Below, one piece after another: positions 10,907 through 22,962 of a stretch of DNA of 64,000 nt; position 1 is the first letter of the stretch, and each line of letters begins with the position of its first letter. The stretch lies in NCBI GenBank assembly GCA_031772625.1, contig CM062819.1, forward strand, positions 1,234,876,955 through 1,234,940,954, given 5' to 3'. Under the pieces are notes generated by a model that had not been told where the DNA came from, searched no databases, and saw only the letters and a program-made list of their open reading frames with translations. A program made the translations under genes and the position numbers. Origin of the DNA: Pinus tabuliformis (taxonomy: Eukaryota; Streptophyta; Pinopsida; Pinales; Pinaceae).

Positions 10907-11836
10907 TATGATTTGGATTGGATCATCATATTATTTTCCATCCATATTGATGCTTTCAGAGTGGAAAAAGTGGAGCAATAAGCTCACATGACCATTTTTA
11001 CCGACATGTCTTAGTTTGGCGAATTAGGTTCTAAAAAATTTCAAAAGAAGTTTGAGGAATCAAATGGAATTTTTTGGGGATACAAATTTTCCGCTTAAGT
11101 GACACACATTTTTTTGCTATTATACAAACAAATACCTTTCCATTGACACATGAATTTCCTCAATCAAAGTCCTTATGCAAAAGTTATGCCACTTAGAATT
11201 TGACCTTCTAGTTTTGACCACATAATTTGAGAAGATGCCACGTCAACCCCCATTATTCATGGAAAATGGGATAGACACATGATAACAATGAAGAAGACTC
11301 TAGAAGAGTTCATATTTTAACTCTTTCTAAGAGTTGAATAAGTCAAACTTAACCACTAGTAGCCTATCAAGCTGTGTTATAACTGGGCCACTAGGGGGGA
11401 AAGGGGTATGATTCTATTTGAGTGTATTTTGTTTAATAGATGAGCAGAGTGGCCGAGAGTGGATAGGGAGAGAGAAAATAGAGAGGTTTGTGCAATGTAG
11501 TAGCCCATGGGCCATATGCCTCACTTCTTTGTACTTGTATCCATTTTCCATTCAAAGAAAGAGAGTAGAGTAGCCTCCCTCACCTTCCAGCTGGGTCTTC
11601 TCTTGAAATGGTTTCTGAGGTTATGTCTTGTGTTAATTTGTGGTTTGTTAGTTTTATTTCATTGTTCTCTTTTTATGAATAATTATAATTTGCATGCACA
11701 TGCGATAAAAAATAATTAACATATATAAAAATCTAAGGAGAAATAAAACCTCATAGTGTATATTTTAGATTTTCTAATATTCTTTAATAGATATGTTGTG
11801 ACAAATTGTCCAATGGAATATACACATAAGTTTACA
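10907..11836 (+). repeat. 5' LTR of the host Ty3/gypsy element
   Basis: It begins TATGATTTGGATTGGATCAT and is alignable along its length with 33195-34227. The end near 11836 is inferred from the TTTACA just before the primer site. Confidence 0.75.
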
Positions 11837-11844
11837 TATTATAT

Positions 11845-11859
11845 TGGTATCATATTAGG
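11845..11859 (+). other. Primer binding site, initiator tRNA-Met type (degenerate)
   Basis: TGGTATCATATTAGG retains the first eight bases of the tRNA-Met complementary site, eight bases after the LTR end. Confidence 0.6.
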
Positions 11860-11929
11860 TTTCTTTGGGTACATTGAAGGGAGTTTATTTGGATTGATAT
11901 CTATTAAAATGAAAGTCATAAAACCCTGG

Positions 11930-12714
11930 TCATGGCTACAAATTATGTTACTAACCCTCAAGATCTTATAGAGGAGAGGTTTGCACAACTAGAAGCATGT
12001 CACATATATAAACCATAATGTGAGCCTCCTCATGGAAACCCTGACCAATAAGCTTGGGATAATAAGAGAATATTAAGGTTTTCACGTGGAGGTAGGATTG
12101 GAGGGAAAATCTATAGATTGAGAAGAATTAGAGAGGGAATCTAAGAAAGAACCTGAAAAGGATCAACCCAGGTCAAGTGTTGTGAACCATTCCTAGTCCC
12201 TATTAAAAATGGAAGAAAAGGTTGAAATCAAGCCATATCAAGGTGATACTTATTCTCTAAATTTATATCATTGGTTGTAGCAATTATAAGTTTATTTTAG
12301 TGTTCATCATATAGAAGAAGAACACAATATTTCATTTTCTTGGCTGAAATTAGAGGGCCATGCTTCGAGTTGGTGGGACATCCACATGAAGACCCTAAAG
12401 TTCGAGGGATATCCTCCAATGAATAAGTGGGAGGATTTAAAATCCCTCATAAAGTCACAATTTTACCCTATTGGGTTTGTAGAGGACTAGTGGATCTGAT
12501 GGCATTAATTCAGGAAGAAGTAGCGGAAGAATGTATAAGAGTATACCACAAAATGTAGAAACATGGCCATGATGTTGGGTATCTCCCCAAATAATCTAAA
12601 CATAATCTTCAAGTACCTGGGGGGTGTACATAGCCATCTATGAAAGCAAGTGATTTCATTCAAGCCTAGATCAACAGACGAGGCTTATGTACATGCTTAA
12701 ACCTAGAGAAGATA
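11930..12714 (+). pseudogene. Ty3/gypsy gag, N-terminal part
   Basis: Conceptual translation with stops and frame changes shows a retrotransposon gag core: a block with EEEHNISFSWLKLEGHASSW and then a WEDLKSLIKSQFYP-like stretch around 12310-12480. It is cut at 12714, where the minus-strand gypsy element inserted; the frame resumes at 22963. There is no continuous ORF, so it is a relic of the capsid gene. Confidence 0.75.
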
Positions 12715-14918
12715 TGTAACTTCCTCCTCCCATAATTAACCACTTTTACTAGCTCACCAAGGTAAACATGAGCTGAGTGTTACTATGACATGACCTGACC
12801 TTGAGGTTCCAACATGGAAAATTTTAGGGGCTAATGTTCGCCCAGTGGGCTAATTTTCCATGATTTTTCCAAAAAACGATTCGCCAATTTCCAATTTTTA
12901 TAAAAGATGATTCGCCCAAATTTTAGAATATAAAATTATTTTACCTTAAAAATCGCCAACATTATATAGAGACCATATATAAAATCATTATAAATTTGAA
13001 TAATTTTGCAAATATATCATTAAAAAATTTATAGTTTGCATAGTAGGGATTAGTGAGATTCGCCAATGTTTTTAAACTTCAAGAAAATTTTCCATCCTTA
13101 AAATTTTCCTTGGGTTCCAATGATGGAAGTGGGGCCTACAAACCAATAACTTATTGGCATCCCTTAGGGACTACAGATCACTCAGGAGTCTAACAACTAT
13201 CCGAGGTGACCAATCCCTGAGATGGAACTCTTTTTCAGTGGATTAACACCCCAACCACACACTTGAAACACTATGCATGTGGTTATGAGGATATAATCAA
13301 ACCCATAAACCTATCTACATGCGGTTATGACCCCAAATCCTTTGTTTTATGCATGCAGTTGTGAGATCTGTGTCACTTTTTCAGGCAAGCCTCCAAACCA
13401 CTACCCAAAACTACCCGTAACTTTCCAAAAACATAAATAATATGATAACAATGCTAACCATTCAAAACTTGAACAAGATCTTGGCCTAGACATTCCTAAT
13501 ATAGGAGAGGCAATTCGTCAAACACGCGGTAAACATGAAAGCTACAAGTCATGAATGCATATCTGATCATAAACTTCTGAACTTCATCTAGAATCACCAA
13601 GAAGGTTCAATGTCCTCTTAAGCTAGTTGCAACAACACTTGTTAGCACATGCATCCATCAACCATTCAATAAACTATCAAATCAGGAGCAAGATCCATAA
13701 CTAGAGCACATCATAGAAGCATGCTTATAACCAACATATAATCAGAATAGAAACCGTATAAAATCCACATAATAACAAGTAAATATGCCCATTAATTACA
13801 TTAGAAGAATAAATCATATTATCTTATCAAAAGCTAATCAAGTTAGGGACTTCCACGCACCACTCGACCATAGATTAGGCTGAATCAAATCTTTCTTTCA
13901 AGCAATCAACCCCGTGCCATATTCCAAGCATGAATGTGGGATCTCATGGGATAAACCAAGGAATAATCAACTAGAGACTCCAGAGGTTAAACCACCTCCA
14001 ACCTCAAGCTATTATGATCTCACCTAAACCGGTCCCAAGATCACAAAACCAAACCAAGCTTGGATGCCTTAGAATTCCTTCACCATACTTTCCTGTCTCC
14101 ACCAACCTGTAAAGGGCTTCCTAGAGAAAACCATATCCACTCCCAACCCTTGGGATTTTCCTAAGACCATCTCACCCAGTTCCAAAACCTTCTGGAAATC
14201 CAAAACTCAACCAAGAACTAATCCCATCACACCATGGCTATCCATGAAATGATAAGGCAAGGCTGAAACCGCTGTCAAACTAGGAAAAACCCATGCTAAT
14301 GACAATAAATAAACCAAATAAACAAATACATGTACCATGCATTCACATCCCAGTAAGGAAATCACACATGCAACTTGTTACCTGTAAAATATTCCTTCTG
14401 AAGTTGCTGATCCAACCTTCCCCTTACGTTCCCTTGCTTTCCTTTGCTTTGTCCTCTTCCTTCTTTTGCTTTCCTTCTCCAAATCCAAGTGAATGCTAGA
14501 GTTCTCCAAGAATAATTTAAGTGTGAAAGAGTGTATGAGAGAGAGAAAATGAATGGAGAGAGGAAAAATCGAACTAAAAAAAGCTGTGAATTGTTTCTCT
14601 GATGCCTTTTTATCATTGATCTCCCTTTTTCTTCATTTTCTTTCATTTTCCTCTAATTTCCCTCGCATGAAAATTTGTATCTCTTCACCTTCTTTTTCTC
14701 CTATTTTCCTTTATTTTCATAATTAAATGCCAATTAATGCCTCATTTCCTTTTCCAATGACTTTGTCAATTTCCATAGCCATTATTGAACCACAAGTGAT
14801 GCCCACTATAGTGTTCTCCCACCATTCAACTTGGAATATGTGTCCCATGACCTTGGTATTATTATTTTTTTCCTTTAATATCCTTTATTACATGAAACTT
14901 TAACCCGGGGTTGTTACA
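12715..14918 (-). repeat. 3' LTR of nested Ty3/gypsy element
   Basis: It matches 20727-22957 along its length, for example the CCAACCACAC region and the TTTAATATCCTTTATTACATG region near its right end. A 300-bp MITE lies at 12813-13112. Confidence 0.85.
12813..13112. mobile_element. hAT-like MITE, copy 1
   Basis: Exactly 300 bp with terminal inverted repeats CATGGAAAATTTTAGGGG and CAAGGAAAATTTTAAGGA. It is flanked by a perfect 8-bp duplication GGTTCCAA (12805-12812 and 13113-13120). The other LTR of the host element has the empty site. The 8-bp duplication and CA-starting ends fit the hAT superfamily. There is no coding capacity. Confidence 0.82.
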
Positions 14919-15549
14919 AACCAATCCCCTTGGGGGAACACCTTCTTTTGTGTTCTATGACACCTATGACTAGCAAATCATTGGAAACAAAACATACTAC
15001 ATATGGAGCTTTATAACATAGCTCAATGCAATATTTACTATGAAATCCTACTAAAAAGAAAGAAAAAACATACCACTTATTGGAGCTTTATAACACAACT
15101 CATTGCGATATTTACAACAAAATCCATATATATATATATATATAAAACTCATTTTCTTGGTCCAACAAATATGAAGGATACAAAGCCTGCATTTGATAAA
15201 CCATATCCCATGTAGCTTCATAGGCCCAAAGTGCTTCCATTACACTTTAACTTTCTCTATTTCTTGATTTCAGAGCATGAATTGTTTCTACTACAGAATT
15301 CACCGTGTCAACGATTGGAATTCTCCCTCTCGTTCCACCTGCAATACAGACCAATCAATCACATGATCAACATATTTCACATATATATTAAGCAATGAAA
15401 CATGGAAAACAACACAGACTTTCAATGTTGGTGTCAATGCAAGTCTGTAGGCCACTGGTCCAACCTCTCAAGGATCTCGAAAGCCTCACAATACCGAGGT
15501 GCCAACTTGACACATGACCCAATCCTCAAGGATATCCTCTTGGGTTTGA

Positions 15550-18200
15550 TGCACAAGTACACATGCTATCCAACCTGAAACTCCTTGAATGATGTGTGAT
15601 GATATGCATAACTCTTCTACCTCTCCTGTGTTTCCTTCAAATTCCTTTTGATAACCTGCATCTCTTGCTCCATCTCAACCAACATGTCTAGTCCAATAAA
15701 CACCTTGTTCATTGGATCACTCCAACTGATAGGAGTATTATAACTCCGCTTGTAAAGAACCTCAAATGGACTCATCCTCAAGGATTCCTGATACCCAATA
15801 TTATATGCAAACTCCACCAATGGAAGATACTCCTCCCACTTCCTATGCTGATGCATGGCATATATCCTCAACATGTCTTCAAGAATCTTGTTGACCCTCT
15901 CTATCTGTCCATCTGTTTGCGAATGATAAGTTGTACTGAAAGCTAACTTTGTCCCCAAGCCTACAAAAAACACTTTCCAAAACCTAGAAGTGAACTTGGC
16001 ATCTCTGTCTGATATGATTTTCTTGGGAAAACCATGCAACCTCACTATCTCCTTGATGAATATCTAAGCTACCTCACTAGCTAAATTTGTAGACTTCACT
16101 GCAATGAAGTGAGCTACCTTGCTCAACCTTTCAATGACAACCATGATGGTATCATGCTGTCTCAATGTCCTTGGAAAACCTGTAATGAAGTCCATGAAAA
16201 TGAACTCCCATTTCCATTCTGGAATCAGAATAGGCTATAATAGATCAACTAGATGCTTGCATTCCATCTTCAGTCGTTGACAGTCCAAACACCTTGCAAC
16301 AAACTCAACCATTTCCTTCTTCAAGTTTGACCAATGATAGAATTTGTTAACAAATGCTATTTTTTTTGATATCCTGGGTGACTTGAATATCACTTGACAT
16401 TAAACTCCTTCAAGATGAGCTTCTTCAATTCGCTGCTACCTGGCATGTAAATCCTATTCCTACATCTAACCAAGCCATTTGTCATGATAATCATCATCCC
16501 CATCACCCTCAACTGGTTGCTGCAATATTTGCTTCAACTGTTGAACTTATAATCATGCTTCCCTGCCTGCAAGATATGCTCCTGCAAATATGTCCCATAA
16601 GCGATCACAATTGAAATGTGATTCACCCACACTCTCATACTGAGAGCATATGTAGCTTGATTCTCGTTGCCCTTAATGTATATGATCTCGAATTAAAACT
16701 CACTGAGGATAGCCAACCATCTAGCTTACTTGATATTCATATTAGGTTGGTCAAACAAATACCTCAACCCACTATGATCACTCATCAGAATAATCCTCTT
16801 TCCAAGAAGATAATGCCTCCACATCTTCAAGGCATGAATGATAGTTGCCAACTCAAGATCTTGAGTCTCATAGTTCTACTTGATCTCATTCAAATTCCTT
16901 CACTCATAACATACCACATATACTTCTTACATTAGGACTCCACTAAGTCCTTTCTTACAAGCACCTGTGTAAACTACAAAATCCTTATCAGGAAATACAA
17001 TCTTCAAGACTGAAGCATTTGTAAGAAAATGCTTCAACTAATCAAAACTAGTTGCACACTCCTCAGTCCATTCAAACTTCCTTCCTTTTCTTTGCAAAGA
17101 TGTAATATGATAGGAAATATTTGAGAATTTCTTCATGAACCTCATGTAATAACCTGCTAGTCCTATGAATGATTTGACCTCATCCATGTTCTTGGGAGAT
17201 GGCCGCTCCATAATAACTTTAATATTTTCGGGTCCACTGCAATTCCTTCCTTGGAAACAACATATCCCAAGTAATGAATCTGAGACTGAAAGAAACTACA
17301 CAAAGAAACTACATTTTCTGAGCTTGGAATACCATTGATTCTCTCTAAAAAAATCTCAACACTACTGTTAGGTGCTCTGCATGGTCCTCCTCATTCTCGA
17401 AGTATATTAATATATCAATAATAAACACTATCACAACCTTGTCCAAATAAGGATGCAATACACTGTTCATCAAACACATGAAGGTGGATGGAGCATTAGT
17501 AAGACCAAAAGGAACCACTACAAACTCATAATTCCCATACCTAGTAAGGAATGTGGTATTGGAGATATCTTCTTCTTTGATGCACACCTGATGATATCCT
17601 GATCTCAAATCAATGTTTGAAAATTCTTTTACTCCCTTCAACTCATCAAAAAAGTCATTGTTCTACAAAAATGAGTACCTGTTCTTGATGGTCACCTTGT
17701 TCAGCTTCCTATAATCAATGCAAAATCGGAGAATATCATCCTTCTTTTTTACAAACAACACTGGTGCACCCCAAGGTGACACCCTTGGCCTTATGTATCC
17801 TTCATCAAGAATTTACTTAAGTTGCAACTTCAATTCCACCAACTTTAGAGTACTCATCATGTAAGGTTACTTTGATGCTGGTGCTACTCCTGATACCAAA
17901 TCAATAGAGAATTCCACTTCCCTATGAGGTGGTAACTTTGAAATCTCTGTAGGAAACACATCTTGAAATTGTTGAAAAACATGGTACCTCTTAAGTACTT
18001 CATTTTCCTCCACATCCTTTCCCTTGTCACTGGAAATATGCACTGTAAACAATACACACCATTTCCTACAACTACGCTTAGCTTGCATGGCTGTTACCAT
18101 TCTTACCGATGTAGGATTCTTCTTTCCCTACAAGATTCTCTTCTCTCCATCATCATCCAGACACTCAATTTCCTTCTCATAGCAGTCTAGATTAGTCCCG
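15550..18200 (-). pseudogene. Ty3/gypsy pol: protease end, RT, RNase H, integrase
   Basis: Right to left: the protease/RT linker (FPTEISKLPPHREVEFSIDL at about 17900-17980), reverse transcriptase ([24 protein letters not shown] at 17400-17630), RNase H decay at 16650-17050, and the integrase core (IISDRDAKF, TTYHSQTDGQIERVN at 15880-16045). The RT catalytic box reads FIID where FIDD is expected, so one catalytic Asp is lost. Many stops separate the blocks. The order and motifs are those of chromovirus-like plant gypsy elements, but I did not find a clear chromodomain. Confidence 0.88.
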
Positions 18201-19800
18201 TGAGTGAACAACTAGTATATACCCAAAATCGTGTTGCATGAACCCAAAGGAAGCACATTTAGATGTGTTGATGTAGGCATACCATTCAAATAAAATGAAC
18301 AATCTCTCACCCAATGATGAACTCTTTTCTTAGTCCATGTATCCAATTGCACCAACCAATATTCTGCATGCAATTCTTTACTCAAACGAATCTAATCCAC
18401 CAGGTCAGAACTAACATAACTATAATTAGGTTCATGATAAATCAAAATGGAAACAACTTTATCACATAGCTTACCTTCCATCTCAATAATGGATTCCTAG
18501 TGAGGTGCCTGCCTATTATCAAGTACTGCATAGATTTGAGGACCGCTATGACCAACATCCCCAATTTTCTATGCCTCCTAAGCATTATATATCTGAGGTC
18601 TCTGAACTTGGTACAAGGGAAATCCTTCTTGCGACGATCCTTGCCACAAATCAAACACTACAATGGTTCTCTGCCACTACCTTCATTATGTTGCTCTCCA
18701 AGTTGAGACCCATGTCCTTTCTCAATTGTGTTAAACCTCTTGTAAGGAGCCACATTTTCTTTTTCACCTACATCAAGAGGTCTTCCTTGATTCTGAGGTC
18801 AATTTAATTTAGAATTATCATTCCATTTCCAATCACGTTTGTTCTTAGGCTTACGCTTCAACTGATCATAACAATGCTTCAATTTCCGGATGGCTTCCTC
18901 CAATGACCGAGGCTAATCAAACTCAATCTGGTCTCTGAATGCTACTAGAAACCCGCTGATGAACCTTTGAATAATCACTTTATCATCCTTAAGGTAAGGT
19001 ACATACCTAAACAACTCCAAGAACCTACTAATGTACTCATCATCTGTCATAAAATCCATCTTCAACTCATAGAACGCCTTAGCCCTGTAATTATAGTATC
19101 TTTCGAACAAGTATTTCTCCTTGAAAAGTCTCTCAAACTCATCCCAAATTAGTTCCTCTTATCTAATGCTTCTGACATTCTTCAAATCCTCCCACTAGGT
19201 ATTTGCTTTCCCTTTGAGATTGAAAGTGGCTATCTTGGCTTCCATGTTCTCTAATTAGTCATGCAATATGAAGAACTTCTTCATCCTAAGCAACCATGAT
19301 TTTGCATCCTTTGATTTCTTCATCTCTCCATCAAATGTAGGAGGTGTTACTTTCTTAAACTCCTCTGGCTCATATGGTGTTAGCGGTGATGACAATGATG
19401 TCTTCTGGAAGAAGAAATAGAATAAAATCCATACATACTAGTCCTATTGTTAGGTGTATCCAAGAATCTGCCACTCTTCACTGTATCCTCCCTATCCAAC
19501 CTGTGTTGCCTCGTAGACTTGCTACCATTTGTCCTATATCCATGACTTATCCCCATCTGTACTTGCTTCTATAACTCTGAAAGACTTTGTAGAATCACTG
19601 CATTAACCTCTGCGTGCTTTTCTTGAGCTTTGGAAAGGCTTTCCCGTGCCTCAATCAACCTGCTATTATCTACCTTGCAACTTCTAATCTTTGCCCTTAA
19701 ACTCCTCAGTGTATCTGTTGGATCAGGTGAATGCTCTTCTCCTTACTTCTTTATTGATCTTATCCATTCCATAGAAATAACATCAGACATGTGTAGGTTT
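18200..19800 (-). pseudogene. Ty3/gypsy gag of nested element
   Basis: The block FYELKMDFMTDDEYISRFLE near 19020-19080 and the following stretch at 18913-19010 match the usual retrotransposon gag core (a Y-ELK...M-V-EY...FXXLxRYVP pattern). A CX2C-type knuckle region is expected nearer 18600-18700 but is too decayed to prove. The reading frame is broken by several stops. Confidence 0.7.
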
Positions 19801-20711
19801 TAACCCTGTACATAAATTATTTGGAAATGAATTGTTAAAAAATAGGAAATATACAATGGCGAGAGACACAAAACAAATACACAGAGATTTTCTCCTGGAT
19901 CCCAAAATCGGGATTACCATATTGATCTCACACTATGTTCCTTTCAATGTTACAATACATAGATAAACATGCCGAAGCATTCATAAACGCCAATCCATTA
20001 ACACTAGATTAGAACATAACTGTAGTTCCCTTGACCGGATCTACAAAATACCATGGAGAGAAAAACATCATGCCCAAAACCATGTGTGAAACCCATGCAC
20101 AAAACCATAGGTAGGTCTGCCCACCTAATAAAGGGTCCATTTTTTTTTCCCAGGGCACTTCTTTGAACCCCGTACAGGGGGGGATACCGCCCGCTTGCAA
20201 CCCCCCGACGGGGGGGGGGGTTACGCCCCCTCTGTGACTAGTGCAACGAATAGGGGGGGCTAAAGTCCCCCTGTAACCCCCCGCGTGTGCGACTAGTCGT
20301 GGAAAGAATATAACACACACCCAACAACTTATAAGGGGATTCATGTGAACTATAGTCTGCCATGCTTCTCTTCATCTTTGGCCTTCTCTTTCCTGCAAAC
20401 ATACCATGTAAGATAAATCAAATATAAACGTAATCAAAATCATACCTCAATGCATTTCAGGGGAGGCTATCTCATCTACACAAATCAATCCAAATTAGCA
20501 CGATATACATGTATATAAATATAATTTCATAAACATATAAGCATCATACATGATAACATAAAACTTCAATAATAACCATATGCATTTTAACCATAACCAT
20601 CACAATTCATGTTGTTATGCATGAATTTAGCCCATCCAGGCCAAGTGTTTGAACTTGGAAGCTTTGATACCACCCTATGGTATTAGATATCACCCAAAGA
20701 GAACGAAACCC
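19800..20711 (-). other. 5' leader of nested Ty3/gypsy with GC-rich G-run segment
   Basis: Between gag and primer site. Most is AT-rich, but 20110-20310 is GC-rich with many runs of five or more G or C, plus a palindrome CGACTAGTCG at 20290-20299. On the sense (minus) strand the runs alternate between G and C tracts, so strong hairpins or G-quadruplexes are possible. Confidence 0.6.
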
Positions 20712-20723
20712 GCTCTGATACCA
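20712..20723 (-). other. Primer binding site, initiator tRNA-Met
   Basis: The minus strand reads TGGTATCAGAGC, a perfect match to the 3' end complement of initiator tRNA-Met, three bases from the LTR end at 20727. It fixes the element orientation. Confidence 0.88.
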
Positions 20724-20726
20724 CCC

Positions 20727-22957
20727 TCTAACTGCCTGCTCCCACATTTACCCGCTTTTACTAGATCACCAGGGTAAACATGAGTTGAGTGTTACTATGA
20801 CATGACCCAACCTCCAAGTTCGAGTGATGGAAGTGGGTCCTACAAACCAACAACTTATTGGCATCCCTCAGGGACTACAAATCAACAACTTATTGGCATC
20901 CCTCAGGGACTACAAATCACTAAGGAGATTGACAACCACCTCAGGTGACCAATCCCTGGCCCAAAATTCTTTTTCATTGGCTTAACACCCCAACCACACC
21001 CTTGACACACTATGCTTGCGGTTATGAGGCTATAACCACACCCATAATTCTTTCTACCAATGGTTATGAACCAAAATCCTTTGTTCTGTGCATGTGATAG
21101 CGATATCTATGCCATTTTTTATAGGAAAGATTATAAACCACTACCTAGAACTACCAGTAAATTTCTAGAAACATAAATAATATGATAACAATGCTAACCA
21201 TTGAAAATTGAATAAGATATTGGCCTAGACATGCCTATTATAGGATAAAAATTTCATCAAACACATGGTAAACATGAAAGCTACAGGTCATGAATGCATA
21301 TATGATCATAAACTTCTGAACTTCTCCTGGGAATCACCAAGAAGGCTCAACGCCCTCTCAAGCTAGATGTAACAACATTTTTTATCCCATGCATTCATCA
21401 ACCATTCAATAAACTATCAAATCATGAACAAGAGCCATAACTAGAGCACATCATAGAACCATGCTTATAACCAACATATAAACAGAATAGAAACCATATA
21501 AAATCCACATAATAACAAGTACATGTGCTCATTAATTACATTAGAAGAATAGCTCATATTATCTTATGCAAAAGCGAACCAAGTCAGGGTCCACATGGAA
21601 AATTTTAAGGATGGAAAGTTATCTTAATGTTTAAAAACATTGGCAAATCTCACTACTCCCTAATATGTAAACTATAAAAAAATTTATTGATATATATGTA
21701 AAATTATTAAAATTTATAATGATTTTATATATAGTATCCATATAAATTTGGCAATTTTAAAGGTAAAATAATTTTATATTGTAAAATTTAGTCGAATAAT
21801 GTTTAGAAAAAATGGAAAATGGAAAATTGTTTTTTGGAAAAATCATGGAAAATAGCCCACCTGTGAATATTAGCCCCTAAAATTTTCCATGGGACTCAGG
21901 GACTTCCATGTACCACTCGACCATAGATTAGGTTGAACCAAATCTTTCTTTCAGCCAATCACCCCCATGTCATATTCCTAGCATGAATATGTGGGATTTC
22001 ATGGGATAAACCAAGACATAATCAAATAGGGACTCAAGAGGTTAAACCACCCCCACCATCAAGCTACCGTGATCTCACCTAAACCAATCCTGAGATCACA
22101 AAACCAAACCAAGCTTGGATTCCTCATAATTCCTTCACCATACTTTGATGAATTTTCCTGTCTCCACCCACTTGTCGAGGGCTTCCTGGAGAAAACCATA
22201 TCTACGCCCAACCCTTGGGATTTTCCTACGACCACCTCACCTAGTTCCAAAACCTTACGACAAACCAAATCTCATCCAAGAATGAATCCCATCACACCAT
22301 GGATATCCAGGAAGTGAAAACAAGGTTGAAACCACTGTCAAACCAAGAAAAACCCATGCCAATGATAGCAAATGAGCCAAATAAACATATGCATGTACCA
22401 TGCATTCACATCCCAGTAAGGAAATCACACATGCAACCTGTTACTAGCAAAACCTTCTTGCTGAAGCTATTGATCCAACCTTCCATTTGTGCTCCCTTGC
22501 TTTCCTTTTCTTTCCCTCTTCCTTACTTTTCTTTGCTTCTCCAAATCCCGGTGAATGCTAGAGTGCCCCAAGAGTACTCGAAGTGTGCAAGAGTGTATGT
22601 GAGAGAGAGAATGAATGGAGAGAGCCAAAAATGAACCGAAAAAAGATGTGAACTATTTCTTTGATGCCTTTTTACCATTGATCTCCCTTTTTCTTCATTT
22701 TCCTCTAATTTCCCTTGCATGCAAATTTGTGTCTCTTCAACTTCCTTTTCTCCTATTTTCCTTTATTTTTATAATTAAATGCCAATTAATGCCTCATTAC
22801 CTTTGCCAATTTCCATAACCATTATTGAACCACAATTGATGCCCAATATTGTATTTTCCCACCATTCAACTTGGAATATGTGTCCCATGACATTGGTCTT
22901 ATTATTTTTACCTTTAATATCCTTTATTACATGAAACTTTAACCTAGGGATGTTACA
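20727..22957 (-). repeat. 5' LTR of nested Ty3/gypsy element
   Basis: Homologous to 12715-14918. It carries its own MITE (21594-21891) and a private 34-bp tandem duplication around 20851-20918 that the other LTR lacks. Confidence 0.85.
21594..21891. mobile_element. hAT-like MITE, copy 2 (opposite orientation)
   Basis: 298 bp with the same terminal repeats as copy 1 but inverted: it starts CATGGAAAATTTTAAGGATGG-like and ends with the CCCCTAAAATTTTCCATG side. The target duplication is less clear; TCAGGGTC (21584-21591) and TCAGGGAC (21896-21903) match 7/8 if a few filler bases are allowed. Confidence 0.75.
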
Positions 22958-22962
22958 ACATA

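Larger units (their letters stand above)
12715..22957 (-). mobile_element. Ty3/gypsy element nested in the first one
   Basis: The ends TGTAAC...GTTACA lie at 12715 and 22957, flanked by AGATA (12710-12714) and ACATA (22958-22962), a 4/5 match for a 5-bp target duplication. The LTRs are about 2.2 kb each, including a MITE in each. A tRNA-Met primer site sits next to the right LTR in minus orientation, and pol and gag remnants run right to left. Coding regions have many stops. With MITEs removed both LTRs come to about 1.9 kb, supporting the boundaries. Confidence 0.88.

Noticed and set aside
20009..20344. 111-codon minus-strand ORF in the GC-rich leader
   Set aside because: Mostly translation of G and C runs; no homology and no start context.
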